Assembly: GCA_039090855.1 (NCBI GenBank)
Contig: CM077011.1
Location: 29,913,001-29,977,000 of the forward strand
Direction of reading: 5' to 3'
Source of the DNA: Macrothele yani
Taxonomy: Eukaryota; Arthropoda; Arachnida; Araneae; Macrothelidae
DNA length: 64,000 bases
Shown here: positions 33,659 through 44,378 of the stretch, piece by piece
Layout: each line of letters begins with the position of its first letter
Numbering within the stretch: position 1 is the first letter of the stretch
The notes under the pieces: generated by a model
Seen by the model: only the letters and a program-made list of their open reading frames with translations
Databases searched by the model: none
Told to the model about the DNA's origin: nothing
Made by a program: the position numbers and the translations under genes

Positions 33659-34432
33659 AATGCCCCCGGTATAAGCCGCAACGCGATTAAATACAAGTTG
33701 ACAAGACCAAGATGCAACAGTTCGTAGTGACGTAAGTAGTACGCCAGATAACCGATTGGCACAAGATCCAAACGGCAAAGGGATTAATGTTTTTAAAATA
33801 TTAAATAATGTTGGGAGGAACTAAGTTCTCAACACAATTTCTCCAGGGTTGAGGAACGTTGGCAGGTACATCCTCATTACAGCACAAAATAATAAATACT
33901 TAGTACATCCACATATCATTATACAATATAATAAATAAACTCTCAGTAAAGAAAGTGTCTCGTTTGTTTGTAGCGAAAGCTAGATTGCTTTACTGAAGTT
34001 TATTATTGTCTTGTACATAATGACGTGTGCTGTAATGAGGACGTACCTACCAACGTTCCTCAACCCTGGAGAAATTGTGATGAGAACTTGGTTCCTCCCA
34101 ACATTATTTAATATTTAGAAAACATTAATCCCTTTTGCCGTTTTGATCTTGTCCCAGTTGGTTATCTGGCGTACTACAGTACTTACGTCACTGCGAACTG
34201 CTGCATCTTGGTCTTGTCAACTTGTATTTAATCGCGTTGCGGTTTGAATCGGTGGCATTCTCTAGATTGAGAATGGGCTTGTAGCAAACCCGAAAGATCT
34301 CGCTTCTTTCGTGCTTTTAACTGTATAGTGTTTTCAGTTGTAAATAAATTTCGCATTTTAACTATTACACTTTGATAGTCTAAAGATTTTGATATCGTGC
34401 TGAGACAGCCCATGTGAAATACTTTTATCATT

Positions 34433-35054
34433 TAACGCAGGACATAATTTCATGTTGCTCTACGATTTCTTTTCCTGGGAGAGGAGGTTGAGGTTGTGTT
34501 GTGATTCTTATAAAATCTTTCTCACAAAAAGATAACTTCAAGTAATCTGCGTAGTAAATAATAGGAATCCCTCTAAAATAAATTCGTCTAAAAATAATTT
34601 TTTTCTCCACGTACACGCTTTAGTGATTAATTTTTGATGCAACACTTAGTAACTGATAAATTAGTCGGTTTTAACTTTCATACACACTCGTCAATGAAAA
34701 TTGCTTTATTTCTTTTAATTTACTATAATTTTTTATGTCAGTCACTGAACAATTGGTCTCCATATACGGCCCCAAAACAACTTTGATGTTGTTCTTTTTA
34801 TTGTTTTAAAATATAAGTATCTGGTTAACTCACAAATTGTTGAACTTATAAAAGTAAGGAGCCACAAAATGATAAAATTTAATTTGTTGTTTCATGAATG
34901 TGGAAAAGTTTAAGGTAGCTATAATAACCTTTTGAAATTTGCATATTACCATGCCAGAACGACCAAGGGGCGGTTACCTATTTCAAAGTGTGTGTGTAGG
35001 GGGGGTTGGTAACTGAAGTAAAACACATATAAACCATATATTTTTAAGAACCTC
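34433..35054. other. Unassigned AT-rich DNA
   Basis: No gene or repeat recognised. Confidence 0.4.
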
Positions 35055-35365
35055 GTGCCCCCAATAATAATAATAATAATACATCAGACATAACAATCAT
35101 AGAAATTTGGAAAGTCTGGATAATTGATATAGCGATTCCTGGAGATGCCAGAGTTGATGACAAAGAACTGAAAAAAATAACTAAACATAGAGACCTGGCC
35201 ATAGAAGTTACCCGATTATGGACTAAACACACAACGGTAGTCCCCATTTTCATCGGGGCACTTGGAACAATACCAAAAAATTTTATGAATCATTTCAAGA
35301 AATTGCAGCTTCTGATATACCACCTACAGAACTGCAGAAGACAGCTTTACTTGGAACATCATATA

Positions 35366-36604
35366 CACTATATTCACAAAAGTCACCAGACACCTAGAAC
35401 AGAAAAACAACATAGCATTTATTGACCTACATTAGTACAGTGTCGATCCACCTTTGGCCTTAATGCATGCACTCACCGTTCGTAACATGCTTTCGACAAG
35501 GTTTTGGAACACAGTGATAGGTATGCGCTTCCATTCAGTACATAATGCTGCCGCTGACTGTTGCTTCATAGTAGGCCTTGGTTCCAAACTTCTTATGCGG
35601 CGCTCTTATTCATCCCTTAGGTGCTCTATGGGATTAAGATCAGGGCTCTGCGCTGACCAGTTCACACACGATACGGAATTACACGCCGTAACAGTCGTTG
35701 CTTTATGGCTCGGTGCATTATCCTGCTGGTACCAACAAGGCTTGGTTCCATAGTATTGCCACAGGGTTCGTAGGGCATAATTGTACAGAATATCGAGATA
35801 GACGTACTGGTTAACAGGTTTATCCACGATAACCAAAGCGCCGGCACCATACCACGAAAAACACTCCCACACGAGTACACTGCCAGCTCCAAACTTGACC
35901 GTAGGAACAGTACACTGTGGTAAATAGCGTTCCTCCAGCTGCCGCCATACCGACACCTACGGTCATTAGACTGATGGATTGTGCATCTGGATTCATCAGT
36001 CCATAGGACGTGTTTCCATTGATCTACGGTCAACGATAAATGTTCTTTACACCATGCTAAACGACGAGTAGCATTCCGAGTGGAGATGAAAGGCTTATGA
36101 GTAGCCACACGACCACGGTAACCCATGGAATGAAGTTCTCTGAGAATGGTACGTGTACATACTGAGGTTCCAGCATTTTTGCTCACCTGTACACTGAGGT
36201 TTTGTGCAGTAAGTACTCCGTCGATTAGCTCTAACGACTCTCCTGAGGCTTCGACATCCTCTATCACTGATTTTCTTTGGTCTACCGGCACGTTTTGCTG
36301 CTTCAAGTACGCCATGTGTCTTCCACTTATTCAGTACATCGAAAACAGTTGACTTGGGTATGTTTAAACACCTCTCGGTTTCTCTTATGGACAACCCAAA
36401 AATATGACACCCAAGAATCTTTCCTATCTCAAAGCCAGGTTTCTCTCGTCGCGACATTTTCACTCTATCTCACAGTGCGATATGATCGTGGTTAGCTACA
36501 AGCTTGTTTTTATACCACTTCCAACTGAACCGCGCATCTCAACAACGCAGCGGATCCGTTCATTTTTTTTAAATGGGTGTCCGGTGATTTTAGTCAATAT
36601 AGTG
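35366..36604 (-). mobile_element. Tc1-like element, copy 1
   Basis: 1239 bp with inverted ends 'cactatattcacaaaagtc' and (reverse complement of right end) 'cactatattgactaaaatc', extending about 29 bp to 'ccagacacc'/'ccggacacc'. Flanked by TA on both sides. The paralogous LINE end at 37015-37040 shows the empty site, confirming the boundaries. Same family as 50565-51804. Confidence 0.9.
35606..36463 (-). pseudogene. Tc1-like transposase, frameshifted
   Basis: Start 'MKMSRREKPGF' at 36463. The N-terminal helix-turn-helix ('SIRETERCLNIPKSTVFDVL') and 'RAGRPKKIS' are present. The first catalytic region 'VLWTDESRCTIHQS' is in a second frame, and 'QQDNAPSHKA' and 'SPDLNPIEHL' (second Asp and Glu, DD34E type) in a third. 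At least two frameshifts separate the three frames, so no active enzyme is made. Confidence 0.85.
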
Positions 36605-36732
36605 TATTTTACACCGCTGATACCTAGGTCTTTGGTGGAAACTCGTATTAGCTCAACAACACCAGTCAATGATAATTTTGTTGTTTATTTTGTTTGTCAT
36701 AGGCTGTGTTTCATATATTTCAAATAAAAAAG

Positions 36733-36765
<33 letters not shown>

Positions 36766-36785
36766 TATAAAGACCTGGCATAGAA

Positions 36786-36824
<39 letters not shown>

Positions 36825-36848
36825 GAGAGAGATAGAGAGAGAGAGAGA
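36733..36848. repeat. Compound microsatellite (AAT)n, (TA)n, (GA)n
   Basis: AAT units at 36733-36764, TA at 36787-36819 and GA at about 36824-36848. They sit between two copies of 'agacctggc(c)atagaagt', so they expanded inside or between the LINE-end copies. Confidence 0.85.
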
Positions 36849-37170
36849 CCTGGCCATAGAAGTTACCCGATTATGGGCTAATGGATTAAACACCACACAA
36901 CGGTAGTCCCAATTGCCATCGGGGCACTTGGAACAATGTCAAAAAAATTTAAGAATCATTTCAATTGCAGCTTGTGATATGCCACCTACAGAGCTGCAGA
37001 AAACAGCTTTACTTGGGACATCATATATTTTACGCCGATTCTTGACTGATACCTATGGTCTCCGGTGGTAACTCGTATCAGCTCAACAACACCAGTCAAT
37101 GATAATTTTGTTGTTTATGTTTGCTTGTCATAGGCTGTGTTTCAAATATTTCGAATAATACTAATAATGA
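36845..37170 (+). pseudogene. Non-LTR retrotransposon 3' end, copy 2
   Basis: Colinear with copy 1 from 'gacctggccatagaagttac' to 'aggctgtgtttcaaatattt'. It lacks the Tc1-like insertion: the site reads 'catcatatatttta'. It also lacks a few bases of coding sequence. Ends in an AAT-rich tail. Confidence 0.65.
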
Positions 37171-38869
37171 TAACAAACATTAAAAAATTCTACGAAAATT
37201 ATTATGTTCATATTTCCTAAATTACGGGGCCCCGTGAATGTCCGGGGAGACCGCCTTAGTTGTCCCTGTGGTCCAGCCGACCCTGGTCTCTGTTACTTTG
37301 TCGGCGTATCCTTTTAAGGAATTGACAAGATAAACCAGTCTGGGCTTTCCAAATTAATGCTCGTGCATATTTGTTTCTATGAGGACAGAGGTTAAATGCC
37401 CAATCCTATCTCTTCAGAGGCGTAGCTGAGAAGTTTCAGAATGATACGTGAAGCAAGCAAACGCTTTAGTTGTATTTACATATTTCGAGGAATTTTAATT
37501 AAAAGAACCATTCACATTTTGGCTTGTCACTTTTCAAGAAAGAAAACTGAATCACATGTCCAGCATTAACTTTACTACCCATTATCGTTGACAAAAAATC
37601 GATGATTCGGTAAGAACTACGAACCGGGATATTTTAAAAAGCAGATCGAGACAAAATCTGGACAGTGGAGGCCAAATTGGGGCGTATAGTGAGCCTAGCT
37701 GTAGGGTATATTAAATTGTTTCTCTTTCTGAGGAAGACGGTGGTGTCTTTTGATGGAGTCGTCGTAAGTTCTTCGGGTATCTATCTGAGAGTTCTGCTCG
37801 CGGCTGCAAGGAGCGGCTGCCAGCGGTGCACATTGTTTTTCCGTTCGGGGTGTGCGAAAAGCAATTTCCTTCTGGTACGCCCCCTCTCAGATATACCACC
37901 GCCTGGCGCACAGTGGCTCCTAAGACACAGACGTTTAATGAGTTTATCACTTTTCTCCGAAGTACCTACTAGTTGTACGGCCAGCAATAAACAGCGACTG
38001 CTTAGTAATGGTTGATGAGTTCTTAGGGCTTGTAAGTAAGTACTAGTAGCTTGAACTTGGGAGAAGCAAATGATGAGAGGTGGCGATGTTCGGACATTGT
38101 AGACAACGGCAATTAATCTCTAACTACACGCCCTTTGTAGTCTGGCCAGCACACACACACCTGTTAGAAAATGATGTTCATCTATCATATAACAAGGGTG
38201 TGATTTGAACAACGAAATGCTCATTCGCTAATGTTTTAAAAGGAACATAGAAAAACAATGATAGAAAGGACATTCCTCGCTCTATAGTAAAGCACAGGAA
38301 GACTTTTTTTATGTTTTGTGGAACTGCTTGGGGTATATGAACTTTACTGCTCCAAATAAAAACCGCCTTTAAAAGCACCAGCAAAAATTGCTTTGTTTTC
38401 GATGATCTGAAATCAGCAAGAATAGGAGGGAAATTTCAGGCTCCCGAATTTTTTTATTTTAAGATTTTTGATACATTTGTTCTCAAAAAATAGTGTGATA
38501 AATGCAAAGTTGATAAATAATAGTATATAAATATAAAATTAGTAAAAGAGACTCTTATTGACTTCAGGCTTAAGCAGTGTTTAGGTTCTTTAAAACAACG
38601 TTACAAATAAAAATGAAAAATGAAACCTCAGTATATTGCATTTAGGATAAATCTGTAAATTAGCGCTTTACATACAGTAAATTTCTTTTCGTTTACAAAA
38701 ATATAAACAAATCCATCGGAATTAAATTGAATGTTTCCTCGGATGGCTTTCAGAAGAGTGTAATCGCTATTGCAGACTCACTTTTGTATCTAAGGTGTAG
38801 GGAGCGTTAAACTACGAAATAAAAAAAATGAAAATGAAAAAAAGAAAAGGAGCATAACAAGTTAACAGT
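37171..38869. other. Unassigned DNA with a more GC-rich part
   Basis: 37230-38050 is less AT-rich than its surroundings and contains overlapping frames on both strands (37665-38015 plus, 37711-37987 minus). Neither matches a family I know. No other feature is visible. Confidence 0.4.
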
Positions 38870-39343
38870 AAAACTGATATTGGAAAGCAGAATAAATGAA
38901 AACTGATATTGGAAAGCAGAATAAATGAAAACTGATGTTGGAAAACAGAATAAATGAAAACTGATATTGGAAAGCAGAAGAAATGAAAACTGATATTGGA
39001 AAGCAGAATAAATGAAAACTGATATTGGAAAACAGAATAAATGAAAACTGATATTGGAAAGCAGAATAAATGAAAACTGATATTAGAAAGCAGAATAAAT
39101 GAAAACTGACATTGGAAAGCAGAATAAATGAAAACTGATGTTGGAAAGTAGAATAAATGAAAACTGATGTGGGAAAGCAGAATAAATGAAAACTGATGTT
39201 GGAAAGTAGAATAAATGAAAACTGATGTGGGAAAGCAGAATAAATGAAAACTGATATTGGAAAGCAGAATAAATGAAAACTGATATTGGAAAGCAGAATA
39301 AATGAAAACTGATATTGGAAAGCAGAATAAATGAAAACTGATA
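38870..39343. repeat. 29-bp minisatellite
   Basis: About 16 tandem copies of 'aaaactgatattggaaagc' + 'agaataaatg', with two main variants ('atattgg' and 'atgttgg/atgtggg'). The unit length is not a multiple of three, yet all three minus frames are stop-poor, giving spurious 188- and 101-codon frames with 29-residue periodicity. Confidence 0.95.
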
Positions 39344-39344
39344 T

Positions 39345-39462
39345 GTCGCTCCGGTGGCGCAATAGTCGAAGCGCTCGCTTCTGATCATTTGTCCGAGTTG
39401 AGTCTGGGTTCGAATCCTGGTGAGACATGGATGTTGTGTGTTTGCCTTACGGCGCTGGCTCT
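39345..39462 (+). repeat. SINE-A 5' part fused to a Tc1-like element
   Basis: Head with 'tggcgcaatag' and B box 'gggttcgaatcctgg', then body up to 'cgctggctctc', where it stops at the 33-bp inverted repeat. Confidence 0.8.
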
Positions 39463-39534
39463 CTCCCCTCTGGCAACAGTGAGCTGCGGACGACAGCCGT
39501 GTGTCGTCCGCAGCTCACTGTTGCCAGAGGGGAG
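39463..39534. repeat. Perfect 33-bp fold-back at a junction
   Basis: Left arm 39463-39495 and right arm 39502-39534 are exact reverse complements with the 6-bp spacer 'gccgtg'. The right arm is transposase coding sequence; the left is its inverted copy, joined to SINE-A. Confidence 0.95.
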
Positions 39535-40382
39535 CGGAGACTGTCGCGCATTGTTCACAGCGACGGCAAGACCACTGTGCGACAAATCACCCGCAGCTAC
39601 AACAGTGGTGACAAAGGCAATGTGTCACAGCACACAGTTCATCGCAGCGTGCTGCGCTTTGGCCTGCGTAGCCGAAGACCCAACTGAGTCCCCATGGTCA
39701 CTGCCCGTCATCGTCAACAACGTATGAAAGGAGCCTAAGATTATCGAGATTGGACCGCGGATGATTGAAAGAAAGGGGCCTGGTCTGACGAATCAAGATC
39801 CCCGGTGCATCACGTAGACGGCCGAGCGCGGATACGCAATTCAAAGGAGGCTATGGAACCTGGATGCACTGTTGGGCGGAAACAAGCCGTCGGCGGCGGT
39901 GTTGTGCTGTGGGCGATGTTTTCTTGGGACATTATCACAATAGTACAATCATTGAGAGCTGTCAGGTACCTGAACATCGTTGCGGACCAAGTTCACTCAT
40001 TCATGGCAACTGTGCTCCCTGCAGGTGATAGCCATTACCAACAGGATAATGCGCCATGACACACTGCCAGAATCTCCAAGGAGTGGTTCGAGGAACATGC
40101 TGGTGACTTTCTGTTAATGCTGGGGCCTCCAAATTGACCTGACATGAATCTAATCGAACATTTATGGTTCGACTTGGAAAAGCGGGATCGCGCTAAATCA
40201 CCACCACCCCAAAATGTACAGTAACTGGAGGACGTGCTGTTGACATTATGGTACCAGGTACCCCAGGATACCTATCGGCACCTCATCGAATTGAAGCCTT
40301 GCTGAGTGGCCGCTATTTTACAGACTAAATTAGGTCCTACAGCTTATTAGGTAGGTGGTCATAATGTAATAGCTCATCAGTG
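39502..40382 (+). pseudogene. Tc1-like transposase, 5'-truncated with stops
   Basis: Coding similarity runs to about 40306, followed by the right terminal repeat 'ggtggtcataatgtaatag' ending at 40382 and TA. Visible motifs: 'TTVRQITRSYNSG', 'GAWSDESRS' (first Asp), 'QQDNAP' (second Asp) then a TGA, and 'MNLIEHLW' with the catalytic Glu. Several in-frame stops are present. The left terminus and N-terminus are missing, replaced by a fold-back joined to SINE-A. Confidence 0.8.
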
Positions 40383-40496
40383 TATGTTTACCACACCATC
40401 GCCATCCACAAATCTACCCTACCCAGCACAATAATATAGGACCAGCCAAAAATCCTTGCAGGCTATAAATAGCTCAGGTGCCAAACTGCATTTTGA

Positions 40497-40610
40497 TGAT
40501 GAGTATGCACGGTGAAGAAAACGAATTCAATCGTGAGCAGATAGTCGGTGAGAGGAAGAGAGGGTGCTCCATATCTGTGACTTTAGAATATCTTGAAATT
40601 CATGGAAGTG
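40497..40610 (+). pseudogene. Possible N-terminal remnant of another Tc1-like transposase
   Basis: The sequence after 'atgagtatgcacggtgaaga' translates to 'NEFNREQIVGERKRGCSISV', resembling the start of Tc1-type transposases, then decays. Upstream 'aggctataaatagctcaggt' could be its old promoter. Weak call. Confidence 0.35.
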
Positions 40611-40794
40611 TACATATACTCTTGTTAAAAATACGATTGTGAGTATTATATTTACATTTACCTTCGTAAAAAAAATATGATACTTTACTTAGTTAAAATG
40701 TAGTGTCTTCTGTTTAATTAAACAAGTTAGTAAAATCATGCAATGCATTGATTATAATACGCTTTCCAACATACCAGAAATCATTACTCAAGTT

Positions 40795-41262
40795 ATCACT
40801 CAAGTTATGAGGATAATGGCTGTGGAATAAATCTCGGTACTGTGCCCTGACATTTGATCCCATTTCGATTATATTCAACAGAACCGGTTCAGTATACCTC
40901 CGAAATTATATGATAAAGTTTTGTCGCAATCGAAGCATTTTTACGTAAGTTATGATGCATAAGGGCTGTGGAATAGATCCCGCTCCTGTGTCCTAACCTT
41001 TGACCCCATTTCACCCATTTTCAATAGGATTCGTCCCCAGGCAGGCCCCTACAACATACTAACATTTCATCCAAATCGAAGAATTTTTACGTAAGTGATG
41101 ACGCAAAATGGCGATGGAAGTGATTCCGCTCCTATGTCCTGACCTTTGACCACATTTCGCCCATTTTCAATAGGGGTTGTCCCCAGGTGGTCCCCTACCA
41201 TTTACTAAAATCTAATCGAAATCGAACCTTTTTTACGTTAGTTATCGTGCGGACGGACATAC
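40795..41262. repeat. ~146-bp tandem repeat, block 1
   Basis: Three units, each with 'cctgacctttgaccccattt'-like, 'cattttcaatagg', 'cccctacaacatactaa' and 'tttttacgtaagttatga' segments. The last unit ends 'ttatcgtgcggacggac'. A second block is at 42087-42552. Confidence 0.8.
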
Positions 41263-41646
41263 GAACACAACGCGTGACGTAATGAGACAGATGGGAATCG
41301 CGACCATCTGCTTGCAAGAGTGTGACGTCATTAAACTTTAATTGGATCCACACACAATGCGTGACGTAATGAGACAGATGGCATAACCACGCGCCAACAT
41401 ATCAATCGCGAGATTGGGACGTCATAAGATTTCTAAGCATGGGCAACATTAATGGGACAACACCATGACACTAAAAATATGTTAATTCGGGATGGTTATT
41501 TAACGCACTAAATGAATTTTCCTAAAGTCGAACTCAAGCTAAATCGATTTCTAGTGCCAGAAAACGGTAGGTTAACGACTTTCATCAAAATCCTCAGAGC
41601 CGTTTTCAAAATAAAATTTACATACTTACAATAATTGCTCCTTTAA

Positions 41647-42082
41647 GGTGGACGTCAAGTAATTTTGCTTCTTATACTTCCAATGGGAAAACGTCTGTAC
41701 ACGTTTTCTTCACAATTAATGCGTTCCCAAGGATGAAAATTTGAACATCGATTAAAATAGCTTCATTTTATAACTTGGAATACTTAAAATTTTCTAGAAC
41801 ATAACCATAATTATGAAATCCAACATTTGTTTGTCTACTGACGTCATCAAAGTACAGGTCGCGCCCACTTTTTTCTGGTTTCAACACCACCAAAGGAAAA
41901 GTTATTGATTTTTTATATAATTATGGTTATGTTTTAAGAAATATTAAGTATTCCAAGTTATAATATGAAGTTATTTTAATCGATGTTCAAATTTCCATCC
42001 TTGGAAACACAGTAATTGTGAAGAAAATGTGTACAAGTTTTTTCATTGGAAGTATAGGAAGCAAAATTACTTGACGTCCACC
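41647..42082. mobile_element. piggyBac-type MITE with long inverted repeats, copy 2
   Basis: 436 bp flanked by TTAA (41643-41646, 42083-42086). Ends 'ggtggacgtcaagtaatttt' and its exact reverse complement at the right. The inverted halves extend about 165 bp to 'aacataaccataattatg' / 'ataattatggttatgtt'. Inserted next to a 146-bp tandem repeat array. Confidence 0.88.
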
Positions 42083-42086
42083 TTAA

Positions 42087-42552
42087 TAGTATGGGATAAG
42101 GGCGATGGAATGGATCCCGATCCTATGTCCTGACCTTTGACCCCATTTCGTCCATTTTCAATAGGGTTTGTTCCCAGGTGGTCCCCTACCACATACTAAA
42201 ATTTCATCGAAATCGAACCATTTTTTACGCACGTTATGACGCATAAGGGCAATGGAATGCATCCCGCTCCTATGTCTTGACCTTTGACCCCACTTCACCG
42301 ATTTCAATAGGGTTCATTCCTAGATGGTCCCCTACAACACACTAAAATCTCATCGACATCGAACCATATTTACGCAAGTTATGACGAATAAGGGCAATTG
42401 AATGAATTCCGCTCCTATGCCGGGACCTTTGACCCCATTTCGTCCATTTTCAATAGGGTTTGTACCCAGGTGGTCCCCTACCACATAATAAAATTTCATC
42501 GGAATCGAACCATTTTTACGCGAGTTATCGTGCCGACAGACGGACGGACAAA
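42087..42552. repeat. ~146-bp tandem repeat, block 2
   Basis: Three to four units with the same internal order as block 1, ending 'gttatcgtgccgacagacgg'. It separates from block 1 by about 380 bp of other sequence plus the MITE. Confidence 0.8.
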
Positions 42553-43050
42553 GCTGGAGCATATACGCTTCTTCAACCTACGGTTGGAAAGCGTAAAAAA
42601 TCACGATTCTGTGTGTTACGTTTTTCAACTATCATTCGCAGGTTTTTAACATTCATGGCGCTGTATTTCACGAAAGTATAGACTTTTACGTTCATTTAAA
42701 AGCTTTGTTACTGTACCTTACGAAAGTATAGTATTCCGCTGTTATTCAAAAGTACTGTACTTTAGGAAAGTATAATCTTCAGCATTCACTAAAAAACTAC
42801 TTATGTTCTGTACTTTATGAAAGTTTGGCGTTTCCTTTTCAACTAAAAATTGTATAACTACTCATTACATGAACATTAATTCAATCGCTTTTGTTTTTTG
42901 TTTCGTATATTATTATTGCCCTTTGTTGTTATAAAGTAATGCTCCTTTGTTTTAAGAAAGCATAGTATTTCGGAATCAGTTAAAAGTAACGATATTACAC
43001 ATTAAATAAGGTTTGCTTTCTGTGGCCATTTGGAAAACACTCTAATTATT
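42553..43050. other. Unassigned DNA with short repeated motif
   Basis: 'tttacgaaagtatag' variants recur about five times between 42670 and 42970, suggesting an old degenerate repeat. No gene. Confidence 0.4.
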
Positions 43051-43052
43051 TA

Positions 43053-44378
43053 CAGGGTGTGTCAAAAGTCATTGACACATTTAAAAAAATTATTTAAAAA
43101 AACTATTCGGGAAAGGAGCATAATTTTTGCAGATTTTGTTAACTTTCTAAACTAAGTTTTTTTTTCAGTTTCCCAAATAGCTCACTAGGTGGCGCTACTG
43201 GTACAGTCGCAAGTTTAGTTCAAAAAATGTCTACTTCATCAGAGAGATCGACATGTGTCGGTTTGTTTTTCGAAACGAAATCTCTTACCCAAGTGCAAAG
43301 AAATTTCCGTTCGAAATTTGGAGAAGATCCTCCAAGTCGTAATAGCATCTTAGCTTGGCACAACAAGTTTCTGGAAACTGGAAGTGTTCTTGATAGGCCA
43401 AGATGTGGAACACCAAGAACCAGTGAAGGCGAAGTAGCAAGCATTCGTGAAGCATTTTCATGTAGCCCTACTAAGTCGATACGAACTGTCGCAAAGGAAT
43501 TGGCAATTCCTCGTGCAACAGTGCATCTGGTCTTGCATCATAAACTCCGCCTATATGCCTACAAAGTGCAGATACTGCAAGATTTACAGCCGGATGAAAA
43601 GCAACGCCGTTGAAACTTTGCTGTGGACATGCTAAATCATCTAGAGGCAGATAATGACTTCCGACGAAACATTGTTTTTGTAGTTGAAGCAACTTTTCAT
43701 GTTTCAGGTTAAGTCAACAGCCACAATATCAGAATTTGGGGGTCAGAGAATCCACATCCCTTCGTCTAACATGCCCAGGATTGTCCTAAAGTTAATGTGT
43801 GGTATGGCTGGTCGTGTAATCGGACCTTTCTTTTTTTCAGAATCCACAATCATAAAAGAAATTTATTTGGACATGATTCAAATTTTTGCTGTTCCTCAAA
43901 TTTGTCATTTACATCCTAAACTCATTTGGCAACAAGATGGTGCACCGCCACATTGGGGTAAGATTGTGCGAAAATTTTTATATAAGGAATTTATAACCAG
44001 GTGGATTCAGAGAGATGAACCCATACCATGGCCCTCTCCAGATCTCACGCCTCTAGATTTCTTCTTGTGGGTATATGTGAAAGACAAAGTTTATTCATCC
44101 AAAGTGCTAAGCGTTGACGAACTGAAAACTTGCATAGTTGCTGCAATTGCATCTGCTACAGAATCCACTTTGGCCCGCAAATGCGCAGAGATTGAATATC
44201 GGCCATGATGTACTCCGCGCAACCAAAGGTGCACATATTGAAGTTTATTAACTATACGAAAAATAACTTTTTAAAGTAAGTTTACAAGATCTGAAATTTT
44301 TTTGTTCCTATACCGAAAAGTTTTTTTTTTTTTTTCAATAAATTTTTAAAACGTGTCATTGACTTTTGGGGCACCCTG
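43053..44378 (+). mobile_element. mariner/Tc1-superfamily element with DUF4817-type transposase
   Basis: 1326 bp with ends 'cagggtgtgtcaaaagtca' and (reverse complement of right) 'cagggtgccccaaaagtcaa', both flanked by TA. A related deleted element begins 8 bp downstream. Confidence 0.9.
43227..44208 (+). pseudogene. DD34D transposase, one stop and frame damage
   Basis: The first part (43227-43613, 128 codons) is a helix-turn-helix region of the DUF4817 kind ('GLFFETKSLTQVQRNFRSKF', 'PRCGTPRTSEGEV'). TGA at 43611 ends it. The second part (43684-44208) contains 'WQQDGAPPHW' (Asp) and 'SPDLTPLDFFLWVYVKDKVY' (Asp), with 34 residues between the two Asp. The stretch carrying the first catalytic Asp (about 43614-43690) is broken, so the enzyme is dead. 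Ends naturally with TGA at 44206. Confidence 0.85.

Larger units (their letters stand above)
32747..34432. repeat. Large imperfect inverted repeat
   Basis: Left arm 32747-33950 and right arm 33988-34432 are reverse complements, apart from a roughly 740-bp SINE-B/SINE-C insertion in the left arm. Shared blocks include 'gctgagac' near the outer ends, 'tttgctacaagcccattc', 'ctccagggttgaggaacgtt' and 'cagtaaag' at the centre. The loop is only about 37 bp. Arms read outward from 'tgtaatgaggacgtacc' could be LTR-like sequence in head-to-head orientation. Transcripts through it would form long double-stranded RNA. Confidence 0.75.
35055..36732 (+). pseudogene. Non-LTR retrotransposon 3' end, copy 1, split by a Tc1-like element
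   Basis: Parts 35055-35363 and 36607-36732. It encodes the extreme C-terminus of a LINE reverse transcriptase: 'IDIAIPGDARVDDKELKKIT', 'VVPIFIGALGT' and, after a frameshift, 'IPPTELQKTALLGTS'. There is no catalytic RT part. The 3' end runs into an AAT-rich microsatellite. LINE clade not determined. Confidence 0.65.

Noticed and set aside
33358..33771. 137-codon minus-strand frame
   Set aside because: It lies within the sense strand of SINE-C and its flank; it has the SINE's tRNA head translated ('AADGLVVSVSGYRC'). Related frame at 56.4 kb is the same repeat.
35454..35753. Plus-strand frames antisense to Tc1-like transposases (also 50653-50952)
   Set aside because: They are shadows of the minus-strand transposase; the minus strand carries the catalytic motifs.
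38870..39343. CRISPR-like 29-bp repeats
   Set aside because: No spacers; a contiguous minisatellite.
38862..39428. 188-codon frame on the minus strand with 29-residue periodicity
   Set aside because: Pure by-product of the 29-bp minisatellite plus antisense SINE-A; all three frames are similarly open.
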